This document shows positions 46,384 through 60,022 of a stretch of DNA of 64,000 nucleotides, piece by piece. This DNA comes from Coriaria nepalensis (lineage: Eukaryota; Streptophyta; Magnoliopsida; Cucurbitales; Coriariaceae): NCBI GenBank assembly GCA_027186245.1, contig CP114483.1, forward strand, positions 5,032,001 through 5,096,000, given 5' to 3'. Every line of letters begins with the position of its first letter. The first letter of the stretch is position 1. Position numbers and translations under genes: made by a program. The notes beneath the pieces were generated by a model, which ran no database searches, was not told where the DNA came from, and worked only from the letters and a program-made list of their open reading frames with translations.

Positions 46384-46524
46384 ATTAATTTTTCAAGTAT
46401 TCTTTTTTAGACGTGGGATATAATGTTCTTAAGTCCAATGTGTAGGCTCAAAATAGCGCTACACGTAAAGGGGTGTTGAGAATATTATATCTCATCTAAA
46501 AGGGAATACTTAAAAAATTAATAT
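46384..46524. repeat. Foldback: about 45-bp imperfect inverted repeat
   Basis: ATTAATTTTTCAAGTATTCT...GTGGGATATAATGTTCTTA (46384-46432) is the imperfect reverse complement of TGAGAATATTATATCTCATC...GAATACTTAAAAAATTAAT (46478-46524). The loop is about 45 bp. It may be a small foldback transposon, or two opposed TGTTGAGAA(C/T)ATTATATC LTR starts. Confidence 0.7.
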
Positions 46525-46537
46525 AAATTGTATGAAT

Positions 46538-47560
46538 TAAAATTTTCAAAAGACTTGTTAGGATTTGTTCATGTTGGGGATGATGCCTGCCCCTACCAAT
46601 GTCTTGCCTATTTTGGGATGGTTGGATTTGGAACTTGGGATTTGTCCTGCCTTAACATGCTTTCTAGGAAGGCTTTTTGGGATTATTCTTGTGTAGTCAA
46701 GATCCGGCTGTTGGTGAAAGCCTTTCACAACTAGGCGAGTTTTGAAGTAATCAATACCATCATTGAATTTGTGCTTTATAAGAAAAACCCACTTACAACA
46801 AACAACATTATGGGCTTGTGTAGCTAGCACCAATTCCCATGTACCATGATGTAACGGTGCATTGAATACTCTGGACATAGCTTATTGCTAGCTAGGATCT
46901 TTGAGAGCTTGAGAAAAATGAGTTGGTTCTTGTTCAATAACCATAGGATGTTCATAGTAGCCGTATGAAGAGATTTTAGGCTTCAAAATCCCTGCATAGC
47001 ACGGGTATCCATGGAGTGAGTGGAACCAATAGGTGGCTGTGAGCATGGAGGCATAATGGCCGAAGAAGAACTAACTTGAGAATTAGCAGGAGACATACTG
47101 AATGGTCTGATTGTTGGTGGAAGAGGTGAGTGAGTCAGGTTGGGTCTGAGATAATTCTTGAGTGGGAAGCCCAATAATAGAGGGTGGCATGGCATGAGCA
47201 ACATTCTGGGTTAGATGGGGAGAATGTACACCTAGCCCAAATACAATGGAGGGAGGGACGTGTGTTGAAGGAAGAGTGGGCCGGGTGGAGCATGGGCTAG
47301 GGCCTAATGTGACCACGTTCATTCATCAAAATTTCATGTAAGGAATTAGAATTAGGATAACTCACTTGACATTAAGGCGAATATGAGTGATGGGCCACTG
47401 ATGGAGGAATGGGTGTAGGCCCATTGCTGCAACAAGAGGACAAAGGTAAGGAAAAGGGAGTGGGCCTGATTAATAGGCCTTGAAATGGAAAGTTATTTTC
47501 TGAAAATTGAATATGACGAGAAATAAAAGATGTGATGATTTGAAGTCTATACACTTATAT
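46538..47560 (-). pseudogene. copia pol fragment (linker and reverse transcriptase N-terminus)
   Basis: On the minus strand a Pro/Ser-rich linker (47560-46983; SMDTRAMQGF corresponds to the usual HxMxTRxKxGI) is followed by KPKISSYGYYEH and HFSQALKDP. Then comes the open stretch 46878-46558 with HGTWELVLATQAHNVVCCKW, FLIKHKFNDGIDYFKTRLVV and KGFHQQPDLDYTR. This is the standard RVT_2 entry. It stops before the YVDD region, and no LTRs were found, so it is a truncated piece. Confidence 0.75.
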
Positions 47561-48627
47561 GTATTTTGAGAAGTGTAATATTCCAGAAATATACATGGTT
47601 TGGAGTAGAATTCAAGTTTGTGATGGGTATATGATTATAACTATAGAAAACATAAGCAATAAAAAATATGGAATTTTAGGTAGTTAGGTTAACGAAGGAA
47701 GAGAGTTTCAAATGGATTTTTGAGTTAGGAAAGGGCGTAGGTAATCTATTTATGAGGTATATATGGTTGTTTCAAATACAAAGATCGAAAAGGTTGGTGG
47801 GAGGTGGGCTTGGTGAAAGAGAATGAGGTCTATTTTAACTATGTGAAGGCCTATTTAAACTATGTGAAGGTGGCAGCATTCGGCAGTGCTGTTTTGTTGA
47901 GGAGTATGGAAGGTGATGATATATCAACTAATACCATTGGAGGTAACGTAGGTTTTCAATTTTTTATAATCACCACCAAACACTGTAAAACAATATATAT
48001 TTTGGAAAGTTGTCCATAAAAATTAAATAATATTTAAGACCAGGCAAACATATAATGAAAGGGAACTAGGAAGAGATGTGCCACCAAAAGGTAATTGTTA
48101 ACTTTTGTTTGTACGAAAAGAGATACAGTAAAAAAGGGAATTGGAAACATCCTTATTAGAGACCATGGGTGGCATGAATAATTTTTCTGATATGCAGCAT
48201 CAGCAGTGGCCATCAGATTGCTAGTGGAGATAGCTCTCATTAGAGACAAGGAGATTATGGAATTCTTCAACTTAAAGTGGATTCGCTAGTGCAAATTGGA
48301 GCAATAATTTCTCAATTCTGCACCTAGTCCATTAGGATGTAGAGGGTCAGATTATCGATTAGAATAGGTTTGTCAATGACCTCAATTTAATATGCTTTTG
48401 CTTTGATAACCTACAAAAATTCTAAATGAAAATGAGCCTTTTTAAGTTAGAGATAAAACTTCCTTTAGTTGCATCACTATTGTACAGGAGCGATTGGCAT
48501 AGAGCCGGACGAAAGTAGTCTAAGCATGTTCAGGCATCATAAGTCTCATCCATCCTCTTAAGATAGATGCGACTCTCAAGTTTATTTGGGATGCAAGTGT
48601 ATTTAAGAGAGATCTACATCATTGATC
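47561..48627. other. Interval between the copia fragment and the satellite array
   Basis: No intact gene was seen. A small repeat of CTATTT(T/A)AACTATGTGAAG lies near 47830-47868. Around 48130-48290 the plus strand reads KKGIGNILIRDHGWHE, a stop, and AASAVAIRLLVEIALIRDKE. This vaguely resembles the RNase H-like C-terminus of plant LINE-type ORFs, but it is too short and broken to assign. Confidence 0.35.
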
Positions 48628-51490
48628 TCACACATATCCCTCAAAGATCATAAGTATATTGTGCAAGAAACTCGTGTTTGAAGTGCGAAAATAGAATTCA
48701 TTTGAATCCCCTTCATATGATTCATTGACTTAAAGTGACTCATTGGCATGATTTTGAAGTGAAACAAATGCACACATGTCCCTCAAAGATCATAACCATG
48801 TTGTACATGAAACTCGTGTTTAACATACGAAAATAAAATTCGTACGAATCCCCTTCATATGATTCATTGGCTTTAGGTGACTCATTGGCATGATTTTGAG
48901 GTGAAACAAATGCACACATTACCCTCAAAGATCACTAGCATGTTGTGCATGAAACTTGTGTTTGAAGTGCGAAATTAGAATTCATTCGAATCCCCATCAT
49001 ATGATTCAATTCATTGGCTTGAGATGACTCATTGACATGATTTTAAGGTGAAACAAATGCACACATATCCCCCAAAGATCATTAGCATGTTGTGCACGAA
49101 ACTCGTGTCTTAAGTACGAAAATAGAATTCGTTCGAATCCCCATCATATGATTCATTAGCTTGAGATGACTTATTGACATGATTTTAAAGTGAAACAAAT
49201 GCGCACATATCCCGCAAAGATCATTAGTATAATGTGCACGAAACTCGCGTTTGAATTGCGAAAATAGAATTCGTTTGAATCCCCTTCATATAATTCATTT
49301 GCTTGAGGTGACTGAATGACATGATTTTTAGATAAAACAAATGGACACATATCCCCCAAAGATCATTAGCATGTTGTGCATGAAACTCGTGTCTGAAGTG
49401 CAAAAATAGAATTCGTTCGAATCCCCTTCATATGATTCATTGGCCTGAGGTGACTCATTGGCATGATTTTGAGGTGAAACAAATACACACATATCCCCCA
49501 AAGATCATTAGCATGTTGTGCACGAAACTCATGTTCGAAGTGTGAAAATAGACTTTGTCCAGATCCCCTTCATATGATTCATTGGCTTGAGGTAACTCAT
49601 TGGCATGATTTTGAGGTCAAACAAATGCACACATATCCCTCAAAGATCATTAGCATGTTATGCACGAAACTCATGTTTGAAGTGTGAAAATAGAATATGT
49701 TCTAATCCCCATCATATGATTCATTGGGTTGAGGTGACTCATTGACATGATTTTAAGGTGACACAAATGCACACATATCCCCCAAAGATCATTAGCAAGT
49801 TGTGCACGAAACTCATGTTTAAAGTGCGAAAATAGAATTCGTTCAAATCCTCATCATATGATTCATTGGCTTGAGGTGATTGAATGACATGATTTTAAGA
49901 TGAAACAAATGCACACATATCCCCCAAAGATCATAAGCATGTTGTGCATGAAACTTGTGTTAGAAGTGCGAAAATAGAATTCGTTCGAATCCCCATCATA
50001 TTATTCGTTGGATTGAGCTAACTCATTGGCTTGATTTTGAGGTGAAATAAATGCACACATATCCCTCAAAGATCATAAGCATGTTGTGTAGGAAACTCCT
50101 GTTTGAAGTGTGAAAATAGAATTTGTTCGAATCCCCTTAATATGATTCATTTTCTTGAGGTGACTCATTAACATGATTTTAAGATAACACAAATGCACAC
50201 ATATCCCCCAAAGATCATTAGCATGTTGTGCATGTAACTTGTGTTTGAAATGTGAAAATATACTTCATTTGAATCCCCGTCATATGATTCATTTGCTTGA
50301 GGTGACTCATTGACATGATTTTAAAGTGAAACAAATGCACACATATCCCCCCAAAGATCATTAGCATGTTATGCACAAAACCCGTGTTTGAAGTGCGAAA
50401 ATATGATTCATTCGAATCCCCTTCATATGAGTCATTGATTTGAGGTGACTCATTGACATGATCTTAAGGTGAAACAAATGCACACATATCCCCCGAAGAT
50501 CATTAGCATGTTGTGCACAAAACTCGTGTTTGAAGTGTGAAAATATGATTCATTTGAATCCCCTTCATATGATTCATTGGCTTGAGGTGACTCATTGACA
50601 TGATTTTAAGGTGAAACAAATGCACACATATCCCCAAAAGGTCATTAGCATGTTGTGCACAAAACTCGTGTTTTAAGTGCGCAAATATAATTTGTTTGTA
50701 TCCCCGTCATATGATTCATTTGCTTGAGGTGACTCATTGGCATGATTTTAAGGTAACACAAATGCACACATATCCCCCAAAGATCATTAGCATGTTGTGC
50801 ATGCAACTCGTGTTTGAAGTGCGAAAATAGACTTCGTTTGAATCCCCGTCATATGATTCATTTGCTTGAGGTGACTCATTGACATGATTTTAAGGTGTAA
50901 CAAATGCACACATATCCTCCAAAGATCATTAGCATGTTCTGCACAAAACTCGTGTTTGAAGTACGGAATTATAATTCATTCGAGTCCCCGTCATATGATT
51001 CATTTGCTTGAGGTGACTCATTGACATGATTTTAAGGTAACACAAATGCACACATATCCCTTAACGGTTATTAGCATGTTGTGTATGAAACTCATGTTTG
51101 AAGTGCGAAAATAAAATTCATTCAAGTCCCCATCATATGATTCATTAGCTTGATGTAACTCATTGATCTGATTTTAAGGTGAAACAAATGCACACATATC
51201 CCTCGAATATAATTAGCATGTTGTGCAAGAAACTCGTGTTTGGAATGTGAAAATGTAATCTGTTTGAATCCCCTTCATGTGATTAGTTGGATATAGGTGA
51301 CTCTCATTGACATGATTTTAAGGTGAAAAAAATGCACACATATCCCCCAAAGATCATTACCATGTAGTGCACAAAACTCCTGTTTGAAGTATGAAAATAG
51401 AATTTGTTCGAATCCTCTTAATATGATTAGTTGACTTGAAGTTACTCAGTGACATGATTTTAAGGTGAAATAAATGCACCAATATCCCCC

Positions 51491-53652
51491 AAAGATATGT
51501 TGTGCACGAAACTCGTGTTTTAAATGCGAAATTAGAATTCGTTCGAATCCCCATCATATGATTCATTTGCTTGACGCGATTGAATGACATGATTTTAAGA
51601 TGAAACAAATGCATACATATCCCCCAAAGATTATAAGCATGTATTGCATGAAACTCGTGTTTGAAGAGCGAAAATAGAATTCATTCGAATCTCCTTCATA
51701 TGATTCATTGCCTTGAGGTGACTGAATGACACGATTTTAAGGTGAAACAAATGCACACAAATCCCCCAAAGATCATAAGCATGTTATGCACGAAACTCAT
51801 GTTTGAAAGGCAAAAAGAGAATTCGTTACAATCCCCTTCATAAGATTTATTGGCTTGAGGTGACTCATTGACATGAGTTTAAGGTGAAACAATTGCACAA
51901 ATATCCCCAAAAGATCATTAGCATATTGTGCACAAAACTAGTCTTTGGTGTGTGAAAATAGACTTCATTCCAATCCCCATCATATGATTCATTGGGATGA
52001 GGTGACTCATTGACCTAATTTTAAGGTGAACCAAATGCACACAATCCCCCAAAGGTCATTAGCCTGTTGTGCATGAAACTCGTGTTTAAAGTGCGAAAAT
52101 AGACTTTGTATGAATCCCCGTCATTTGCTTGAGGTGACTCATTGACATGATTTTTAGGAGAAACAAATGCACACATATTCCCCTAAAGATCATTATCATA
52201 TTGTGCACGGAACTCGTGTTTGAAGTGTGAAAATAAAACTTGTTCGAATCCCCTTCATACGATTCATTTAAAGTGCGAAAATATGATTCATTTGAATCCC
52301 CTTCGTATGATTCATTGGCTTGAGGTGACTCATTGACATGATTTTAAGGTGAAACAAATGCACACATATCCCCCGAAGATCATTAGAATGTTGTCCACGA
52401 AACTCGTGTTTTAAGTGCGAAATTATAATTCGTCTGAATACCCATCATATGATTTATTGGTTTGAGGTAACCGAATGACATGATTTTAAGATGAAACAAA
52501 TGCACGCATATCCCCCAAAGAGTATAAGCATGTTGTGCAAGAAACTCGTGTTTAAAGTGCGAAAAAGAAATTCGTTCGAATCTCCTTCATAGGATTTATT
52601 GGCTTGAGGCGACTGAATGACTTGATTTTACGGTGAAACAAATGCAGACAAATCCCCTAAAGATCATAAGCATGTTACGCACAAAATTTGTGTTTCAGGC
52701 ACGCAAATAGAATTCGTTTGAGTCCCTATAATAAGATTCATCGGATTGAGGTGACTCATTGACATGATTTCAAGGTGAAACAAATGCACACATATCCCCT
52801 AAAGATCATTAGCATGATGTGCATGAAACTCGTGTTTGAAGTGCGAAATTAGAATTCGTTCGAATTCCCTTCATATGATTAATTGGATTGAGGTAAGTCA
52901 TTGACATTATTTTAAGGTATAACAAATGCACACATATCCCCTAAAGATCATTAGCATGTTGTGCATGAAACTCGTGTTTGAAGTGCGAAAATAAAATTCG
53001 GGCGAATGCCCTTTATATGATTCATCAGCTTGAAGTGACTCATTGACATGATTTTAAGATGAAACAAATGCACAATAATCCCCCAAATATCATTAGCATG
53101 TTGTGCACGAAACTCGTGTTTGAAGTGTGAAATTAGAATTCATTCGAATCCCTTTCATATGATTCATTTGCTTGAGCTGACTCACTGACATGATTTTAAG
53201 GTGAAACAAATATAGACATATCCCCCAAAGATAATTAGCAATGTTGTGCATGTAACTCGTGTTTGAAGTAATAAAATAGAATTTGTTCAAATCCCCTTCA
53301 TATGATTCATTTGTTTGAGGTCACTCATTGATAAGATTTTATGGTGAAAGAAATGCACACATATCCCTCAAAGGACATTAGCATGATGCGCGCCAAACTA
53401 GTGCTTGGAGTGCGAAAATTAACTTCGTCTGAATCCCCATCATATGATTCATTTGCTTGAAATGCCTAATTGACATGATTTTAAGGTGAAACAAATGCAC
53501 AGATATCCCCCAAAGATCAATAGCATGTTGTGCACGAACCTCGTTTTTGAAGTGCGAAAATAGAATTCATTCGAATCCCGTTCATATGATTCGTTTGGTT
53601 GAGCAGACTCATTGACATATTTTAAGGTGAAGAAAATGCAACAATATCCCCC
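51491..53652 (+). repeat. Higher-order repeat (about 2.16 kb), first block
   Basis: Diagnostic variants in a fixed order: AAAGATATGTTGTGCACG (51491, with CATTAGC deleted), GCAAAAAGAGAATTCGTTA (about 51809), ACTAGTCTTTGGTG (51938), AGAATGTTGTCCACG (about 52388) and GACTTGATTTTA (52619). The same order recurs about 2120-2162 bp later. Confidence 0.75.
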
Positions 53653-55320
53653 AAAGATATGTTGTGCACGAAACTTGTTTTCGAAGTGCGAAATTAGAAT
53701 TCGTTCGAATCCCCATCATATGATTTATTTGCTGCCGCGACTGAATGGCATGATTTTAAGATGAAACAAATGCATACATATCCCCCAAAGATTATAAGCA
53801 TGTAGTGCGTGAAACTCGTGTTTGAAGGGCGAAAATAGAATTCGTTTGAATCTCCCTGATATGATTCATTGGCTTGAGATGACTGAATGACATGATTTTA
53901 AGGTGAAACAAATGCACACAAATCTCCCAATGATCATAAGCATGTTGTGCACGAAACTCATGTTTGAAGTGCAAAAAGAGAATTCGTTAGAATCCCCTTC
54001 ATAAGATTTATTGCCTTGAGGTGACTCATTGGCATGATTTTAAGGTGAAACAACTACACACATATCCCACAAAGATCATTAGCATATGGTGCACAAAACT
54101 AGTCTTTGGTGTGTGAAAATAGACTTCGTTCCAATCCCCATCATATGATTCATTGGCATGAGGTGACTCATTGACCTAATTTTCAGGTGAACCAAATGCA
54201 CACAATCCCCCAAAGGTCATTAGCATGTTGTGCACGAAACTCGTGTTTAAAGTGTAAAAATAGACTTCATCTAAATCCCCGTCATATGATTCATTTACTT
54301 GAGGTGACTCATTGACATGATTTTTAGGCGAAACAAATGCACAAATATCCCCTAAAGATCATTAGCATGTTGTGCACGAAATTCGTGTTTGAAGTGTGTA
54401 AATAAAATTTGTTCGATTTCCCTTAATACGCTTAATTGGATTGAGGTGATTCATTGACATGATTTTAAGGTGAAACAAATGCACACATATCCCCTGAAGA
54501 TCATTAGAATGTTATCCATGAAACTCGTGTTTGAAGTGCGAAATTAGAACTCGTTTGAATACACATCATATGATTCATTGGCTTGAGGTAACTGAATGAC
54601 ATGATTTTAAGATGAAACAAATGCATGCATAATCCCCAAAGAGTATAAGCCTGTTGTGCAAGAAACTCGTGTTAAAAGTGCGAAAAAAGAATTCGTTCGA
54701 ATCTCCTCCATTTGATTTATTGGCTTGAGGCGACTGAATGACTTGATTTTGAGGTGAAACAAATGTAGACAAATCCCCCAAAGATCATAAACATGTTGTG
54801 CACAAAACTTGTCTTTGAGGTGCGAAAATAGAATTCGTTTGAGTCCCAATCATAAGATTCATCGGCTTGAGGTGACTCATTGACATGATTTTAAGGTAAA
54901 AAAAATGCATATATATCCCCTAAAGATCATTAGCACGTTGTGCATGAAACTCGTGTTTGAAGTACGAAATTAGTATTTGTTCGAATCCCCTTCATATGAT
55001 TAATTGGATCGCGGTGAGTCATTGACATTATTTTAAGGTAAAACAAATGCACGCATATCCCCTAAAGATTATTAGCATGTTGTGCACGAAACTCGTGTTT
55101 GAAGTGCGAAAATAGAATTTGGTCGAATCCCCTTCATATGATTCATCGGCTTGAGGGGACTCATTGACATGATTTTAAGATGAAACAAATGCACACTTAT
55201 CCCCCAAAAATCATTAGCATGTTGTGCAAGAAACTCGTGTTTGAAGTTTGAAATTAGAATTCATTCGAATCCCCTTCATATGATTCATTTGCTTGAGCTG
55301 GCTCATTGACCTTATTTTCA
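53653..55320 (+). repeat. Higher-order repeat (about 2.16 kb), second block
   Basis: The variants of the first block recur at 53653, about 53971, 54098, about 54508 and 54740. The offset drifts from 2162 to 2120, so some monomers gained or lost a few bases. Confidence 0.75.
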
Positions 55321-55839
55321 GGTGAACCAAATGCACAAAATCCCCCAGAGGTCATTAGCAAGTTATGCACAAAACTCATGTTTAAAGTGCGAAAATAGAC
55401 TTCGTCTGAATCCCCGTCATATGATTCATTTGCTTGAGGTGACTCATTGACATGATTTTAAGGTCAAACAAAAGCACACATATCCCCCAAAGAACATTAG
55501 CACGTTGTGCAGCAAACTAGTGTTTAAAGTGTAAAAATAGACTTTGTTCGAATGCCCATTATACGATTCATTGGCTTGAGGTGACTCATTGACCTGATTT
55601 TAAGGTGAACCAAATGCACACAATCCTCCAAAGGTCATTACTAAGTTGTGCACAAAACTCGTGTTTAAAATGCGAAAACAGACTATGTCTGAATCCCCGT
55701 CATATGATTCATTTGCTTGGGGTGACTCATTCATTGACATGATTTTAAGGTGAAAGAAATGCACACATATCCCCCAAAGATCATGTTCTGCCTGAAACTC
55801 GTGTTTGAAGTGCAAAATTAGAATTCGTTCAAATCTCCT

Positions 55840-58309
55840 TCATATGATTAATTTGATTGAGGTGAGTAATTGACATGATTTTAAGGTGAAACAAATGCAC
55901 ACATATCCCCTAAAGATCATTAGCATGTTGTGCACGAAACTCGTGTGTAAAGTGCGAAAATAGAATTCGGGCGAATGCCCTTTATATGATTCATCAGCTT
56001 GAAGTGACTCATTGACATGATTTTAAGATGAAACAAATGCACAATAATCCCCTAAAGATCATTAGCATGTTGTGCACGAAACTCGTGGTTGAAGCGTGAA
56101 ATTAGAATTCATTCGAATCCCCTTCATATGATTCATTTGCTTGAGCTGACTCATTGACATGATTTTAAGGTGAAACAAATGCACACATATCCCCTAAAGA
56201 TCATTAGCATGTTGTGCATGTAACTCGTGTTTGAAGTAAGAAAATAGAATTCGTTCAAATCCTCTTCATTTGATTCATTTGCTTAAGGTGAGTCATTGAT
56301 AAGATTTTATGGTGAAACAAATGCACACATATCCCTCAAAGGACATTAGCATGATGTGCACCAAACTAGTGCTTGAGTGCGAAAATAGAATTAGTTCGAA
56401 TCCCCACCATACGATTCATTGGCTTGAGGTGAGTCATTGACATGATTTTAAGGTGAAACAAATACACACATATTCCCGAAAGATCATTAGCATGTTGTGC
56501 ACAAAACTCGTGTTTGAAGTGAGAAATTAGAATTCGTTCGAATTCCCGTCATATGATTCGTTTGCTTGAGGTGACTCATTGACATGATTTTAAGGTGAAA
56601 CAAATGTACATATATCCCCCAAAGATCATTAGCTTGTTGTGCACGAAACACGTGTTTAAAGTGCGAAATTAGAATTCGTTCGAATCCCCTTCATATGATT
56701 AATTGGATTGAGGTGAGTCATTGACATGATTTTAAGGTGAAACAAATGCACACATATCCCCTAAAGATCATTAGCATGTTGTGCACGAAACTCGTGTGTA
56801 AAGTGCGAAAATAGAATTCGGGCGAATGCCCTTTATATGATTCATCAGCTTGAAGTGACTCATTGACATGATTTTAAGATGAAACAAATGCACAATAATC
56901 CCCTAAAGATCATTAGCATGTTGTGCACGAAACTCGTGGTTGAAGCGTGAAATTATAATTCATTCGAATCCCCTTCATATGATTCATTTGCTTGAGCTGA
57001 CTCATTGACATGATTTTAAGGTGAAACAAATGCACACATATCCCCTAAAGATCATTAGCATGTTGTGCATGTAACTCGTGTTTGAAGTAAGAAAATAGAA
57101 TTCGTTCAAATCCTCTTCATTTGATTCATTTGCTTAAGGTGAGTCATTGATAAGATTTTATGGTGAAACAAATGCACACATATCCCTCAAAGGACATTAG
57201 CATGATGTGCACCAAACTAGTGCTTGAGTGCGAAAATAGAATTAGTTCGAATCCCCACCATACGATTCATTGGCTTGAGGTGAGTCATTGACATGATTTT
57301 ATGGTGAAACAAATGCACACATATCCCTCAAAGGACATTAGCATGATGTGCACCAAACTAGTGCTTGAGTGCGAAAATAGAATTAGTTCGAATCCCCACC
57401 ATACGATTCATTGGCTTGAGATGAGTCATTGACATGATTTTAAGGTGAAACAAATACACACATATTCCCGAAAGATCATTAGCATGTTGTGCACAAAACT
57501 CGTGTTTGAAGTGAGAAATTAGAATTCGTTCGAATTCCCGTCATATGATTCGTTTGCTTGAGGTGACTCATTGACATGATTTTAAGGTGAAACAAATGTA
57601 CATATATCCCCCAAAGATCATTAGCTTGTTGTGCACGAAACACGTGTTTAAAGTGCGAAATTAGAATTCGTTCGAATCCCCTTCATATGATTAATTGGAT
57701 TGAGGTGAGTCATTGACATGATTTTAAGATGAAACAAATGCACAATAATCCCCTAAAGATCATTAGCATGTTGTGCACGAAACTCGTGGTTGAAGCGTGA
57801 AATTATAATTCGTCCGACTCCCCTTGATATGATTCATTTGCTTGCGCTGACTCATTGACATGATTTTAAGGTGAAACAAATGCACACATATCCCCTAAAG
57901 ATCATTAGCATGTTGTGCATGTAACTCGTGTTTGAAGTAAGAAAATAGAATTCGTTCAAATCCCCTTCATTTGATTCATTTGCTTAAGGTGAGTCGTTGA
58001 TAAGATTTTGTGGTGAAAGAAATGCACACATATCCCTCAAAGGACATTAGCATGATGTGCACCAAACTACTGCTTGGAGTGCGAAAATAGAATTAGTTCG
58101 AATCCCCATCATACGATTCATTGGCTTGAGGTGAGTCATTGACATGATTTTAAGGTGAAACAAATACACACATATTCCCGAAAGATCATTAGCATGTTGT
58201 GCACAAAGCTCGTGTTTGAAGTGAGAAATTAGAATTCGTTCGAATTCCCGTCATATGATTCGTTTGCTTGAGGTGACTCATTGACATGATTTTAAGGTGA
58301 AACAAATGC
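55840..58309 (+). repeat. 851-bp (six-monomer) higher-order repeat, three near-identical blocks
   Basis: Markers CTCGTGTGTAAAGTGCG (55940, 56791), ACTCGTGGTTGAAGCGTG (56081, 56932, 57782) and CGAAACACGTGTTTAAAG (about 56644, 57636) give offsets of 850-851 bp, or 992 where one monomer is duplicated. Blocks are 55840-56690, 56691-57682 (with an extra GCACCAAACTAGTGCTTGAG monomer) and 57683-58309 (missing the GTGTGTAAAG monomer, then diverging). Confidence 0.85.
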
Positions 58310-60022
58310 ACACAATCCCCCAAAGGTCATTAGCATGTTGTGCACAAAACTCGTGTTTAAGGTGCGAAAATAGACTTTGTCAGAATCCCCATCATATGAT
58401 TCATTTGCTTGAGGTGACTCATTGACATGATTTTAAGGTGAAGCAAATGCGCACATATCCCCCAAAGATCTTTAGCATGTTGTGCACGCAACATGTCTTT
58501 AAAGTTTGAAAATAGACTTCGTTTGAATCCCCGTCAGATGATTAATTTGCTTGAGGTTACTCATTGACATGATTTTAAGGTGAAACAAACGCATATATAT
58601 CCCGCAAAGATAATTAGCATGTGGTGCAGGAAACTCGTGTTTGAAGTGCGAAATTAGAATTCGTTCGACTACCCTTCATATGATTAATTGGTTTGAGGTG
58701 AGTCATTGACATGATTTTAAGGTTAATCAAATGCACACATATCCCCCAAAGATAATTAGCATGTTGTGCACGAAACTCGTGTTTGAAGTGAGAAATTAGA
58801 ATTCGTTCGAATTCCCGTCATATGATTCATTTGCTTGAGCTGACTCATTGACATTATTTTATGGTGAAACAAATGCTCACATATCCCTTAAAGAACTTAG
58901 CATTTTGTGCAGCGAACTAGTGTTTGGAGTGCAAAAATAGACTTTGTCAGAATCCCCATCATATGATTCATTTGCTTGAGGTGACTCATTGATATGATTT
59001 TAAGGTGAAACAAATGCACACATATTCCCCAAAGATCATTAGCATGTTGTGCAAAAAACTCATGTTTGAAGTGCAAAAATAGACTTCGTTCCAATCCCCA
59101 TCATATGATTCATTCGCTTGAGATGACTCATTGACCTGATTTTAAGTTGAACCAAATGCACACAATCCCTGAAAGGTCATTAGCATGTTGTGCACAAAAC
59201 TCGTGTTTAAAGTGCGAAAATAGACTTCGTCAAAATCTCCGTGATATGATTCATTTGCTTGACGTGAATTGTTGACATGATTTTAAGGTGAAACAAATGC
59301 ACACATATCCCCCAAAGAACATTAGCATGTTGTGCATAAAACTCATGTTTGAAGTGTGAAAATAGACTTCGTTCCAATCCCCATCATATGATTCATTAGT
59401 TTGAGGTGACTCATTGACATGATTTTAAGGTGAAACAAATGCATATATATCCCACGAAGATCATTAGCATGTTGCGCTCGAAACTCGTGTTTGAAGTGCG
59501 AAAGTAGAATTCGGTCGAACCCCCTACATATGATTCATCAGCTTGAGGTGACTCATTGATATGATTTTAAGGTGAAGCAAATGCATACATATCCCCCCAA
59601 AGATCAGTAGCATGTTGTGCACGATACTCGTGTTTGAAGTGCAAAAATAGAATTCGTTCGAAACCCGTACATATGATTCTTTGGCTTGAGGTGACTAATT
59701 GACTTGATTTTAAGGTGAACCAAATGCCCACAATCCCCCAATGGTCATTAGCATGTTGTGCACAAAAGTCATGTTTAAAGTGCGAAAATAGACTTCGTTA
59801 GAATCCCCGTCATATGATTCATTTGCTTGAGGTGGCTCATTGATATGATTTTAAGGTGAAACAAATACATACATATCCCCTAAAGATCATTAGCATGTTG
59901 TGCACGAAACTCATGTTTGAATTGCGAAGTAGAATTCATTCGAATCCCCTTCATATGATTCATTTGTTTGAGGTGAGTCATTGACATTATTTTAAGGTCA
60001 AACAAATGCACACATATCCCCC

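Noticed and set aside
47804..48019. 71-codon open frame on the plus strand
   Set aside because: It contains a short internal DNA repeat, has no domain, and sits between repeat remnants.
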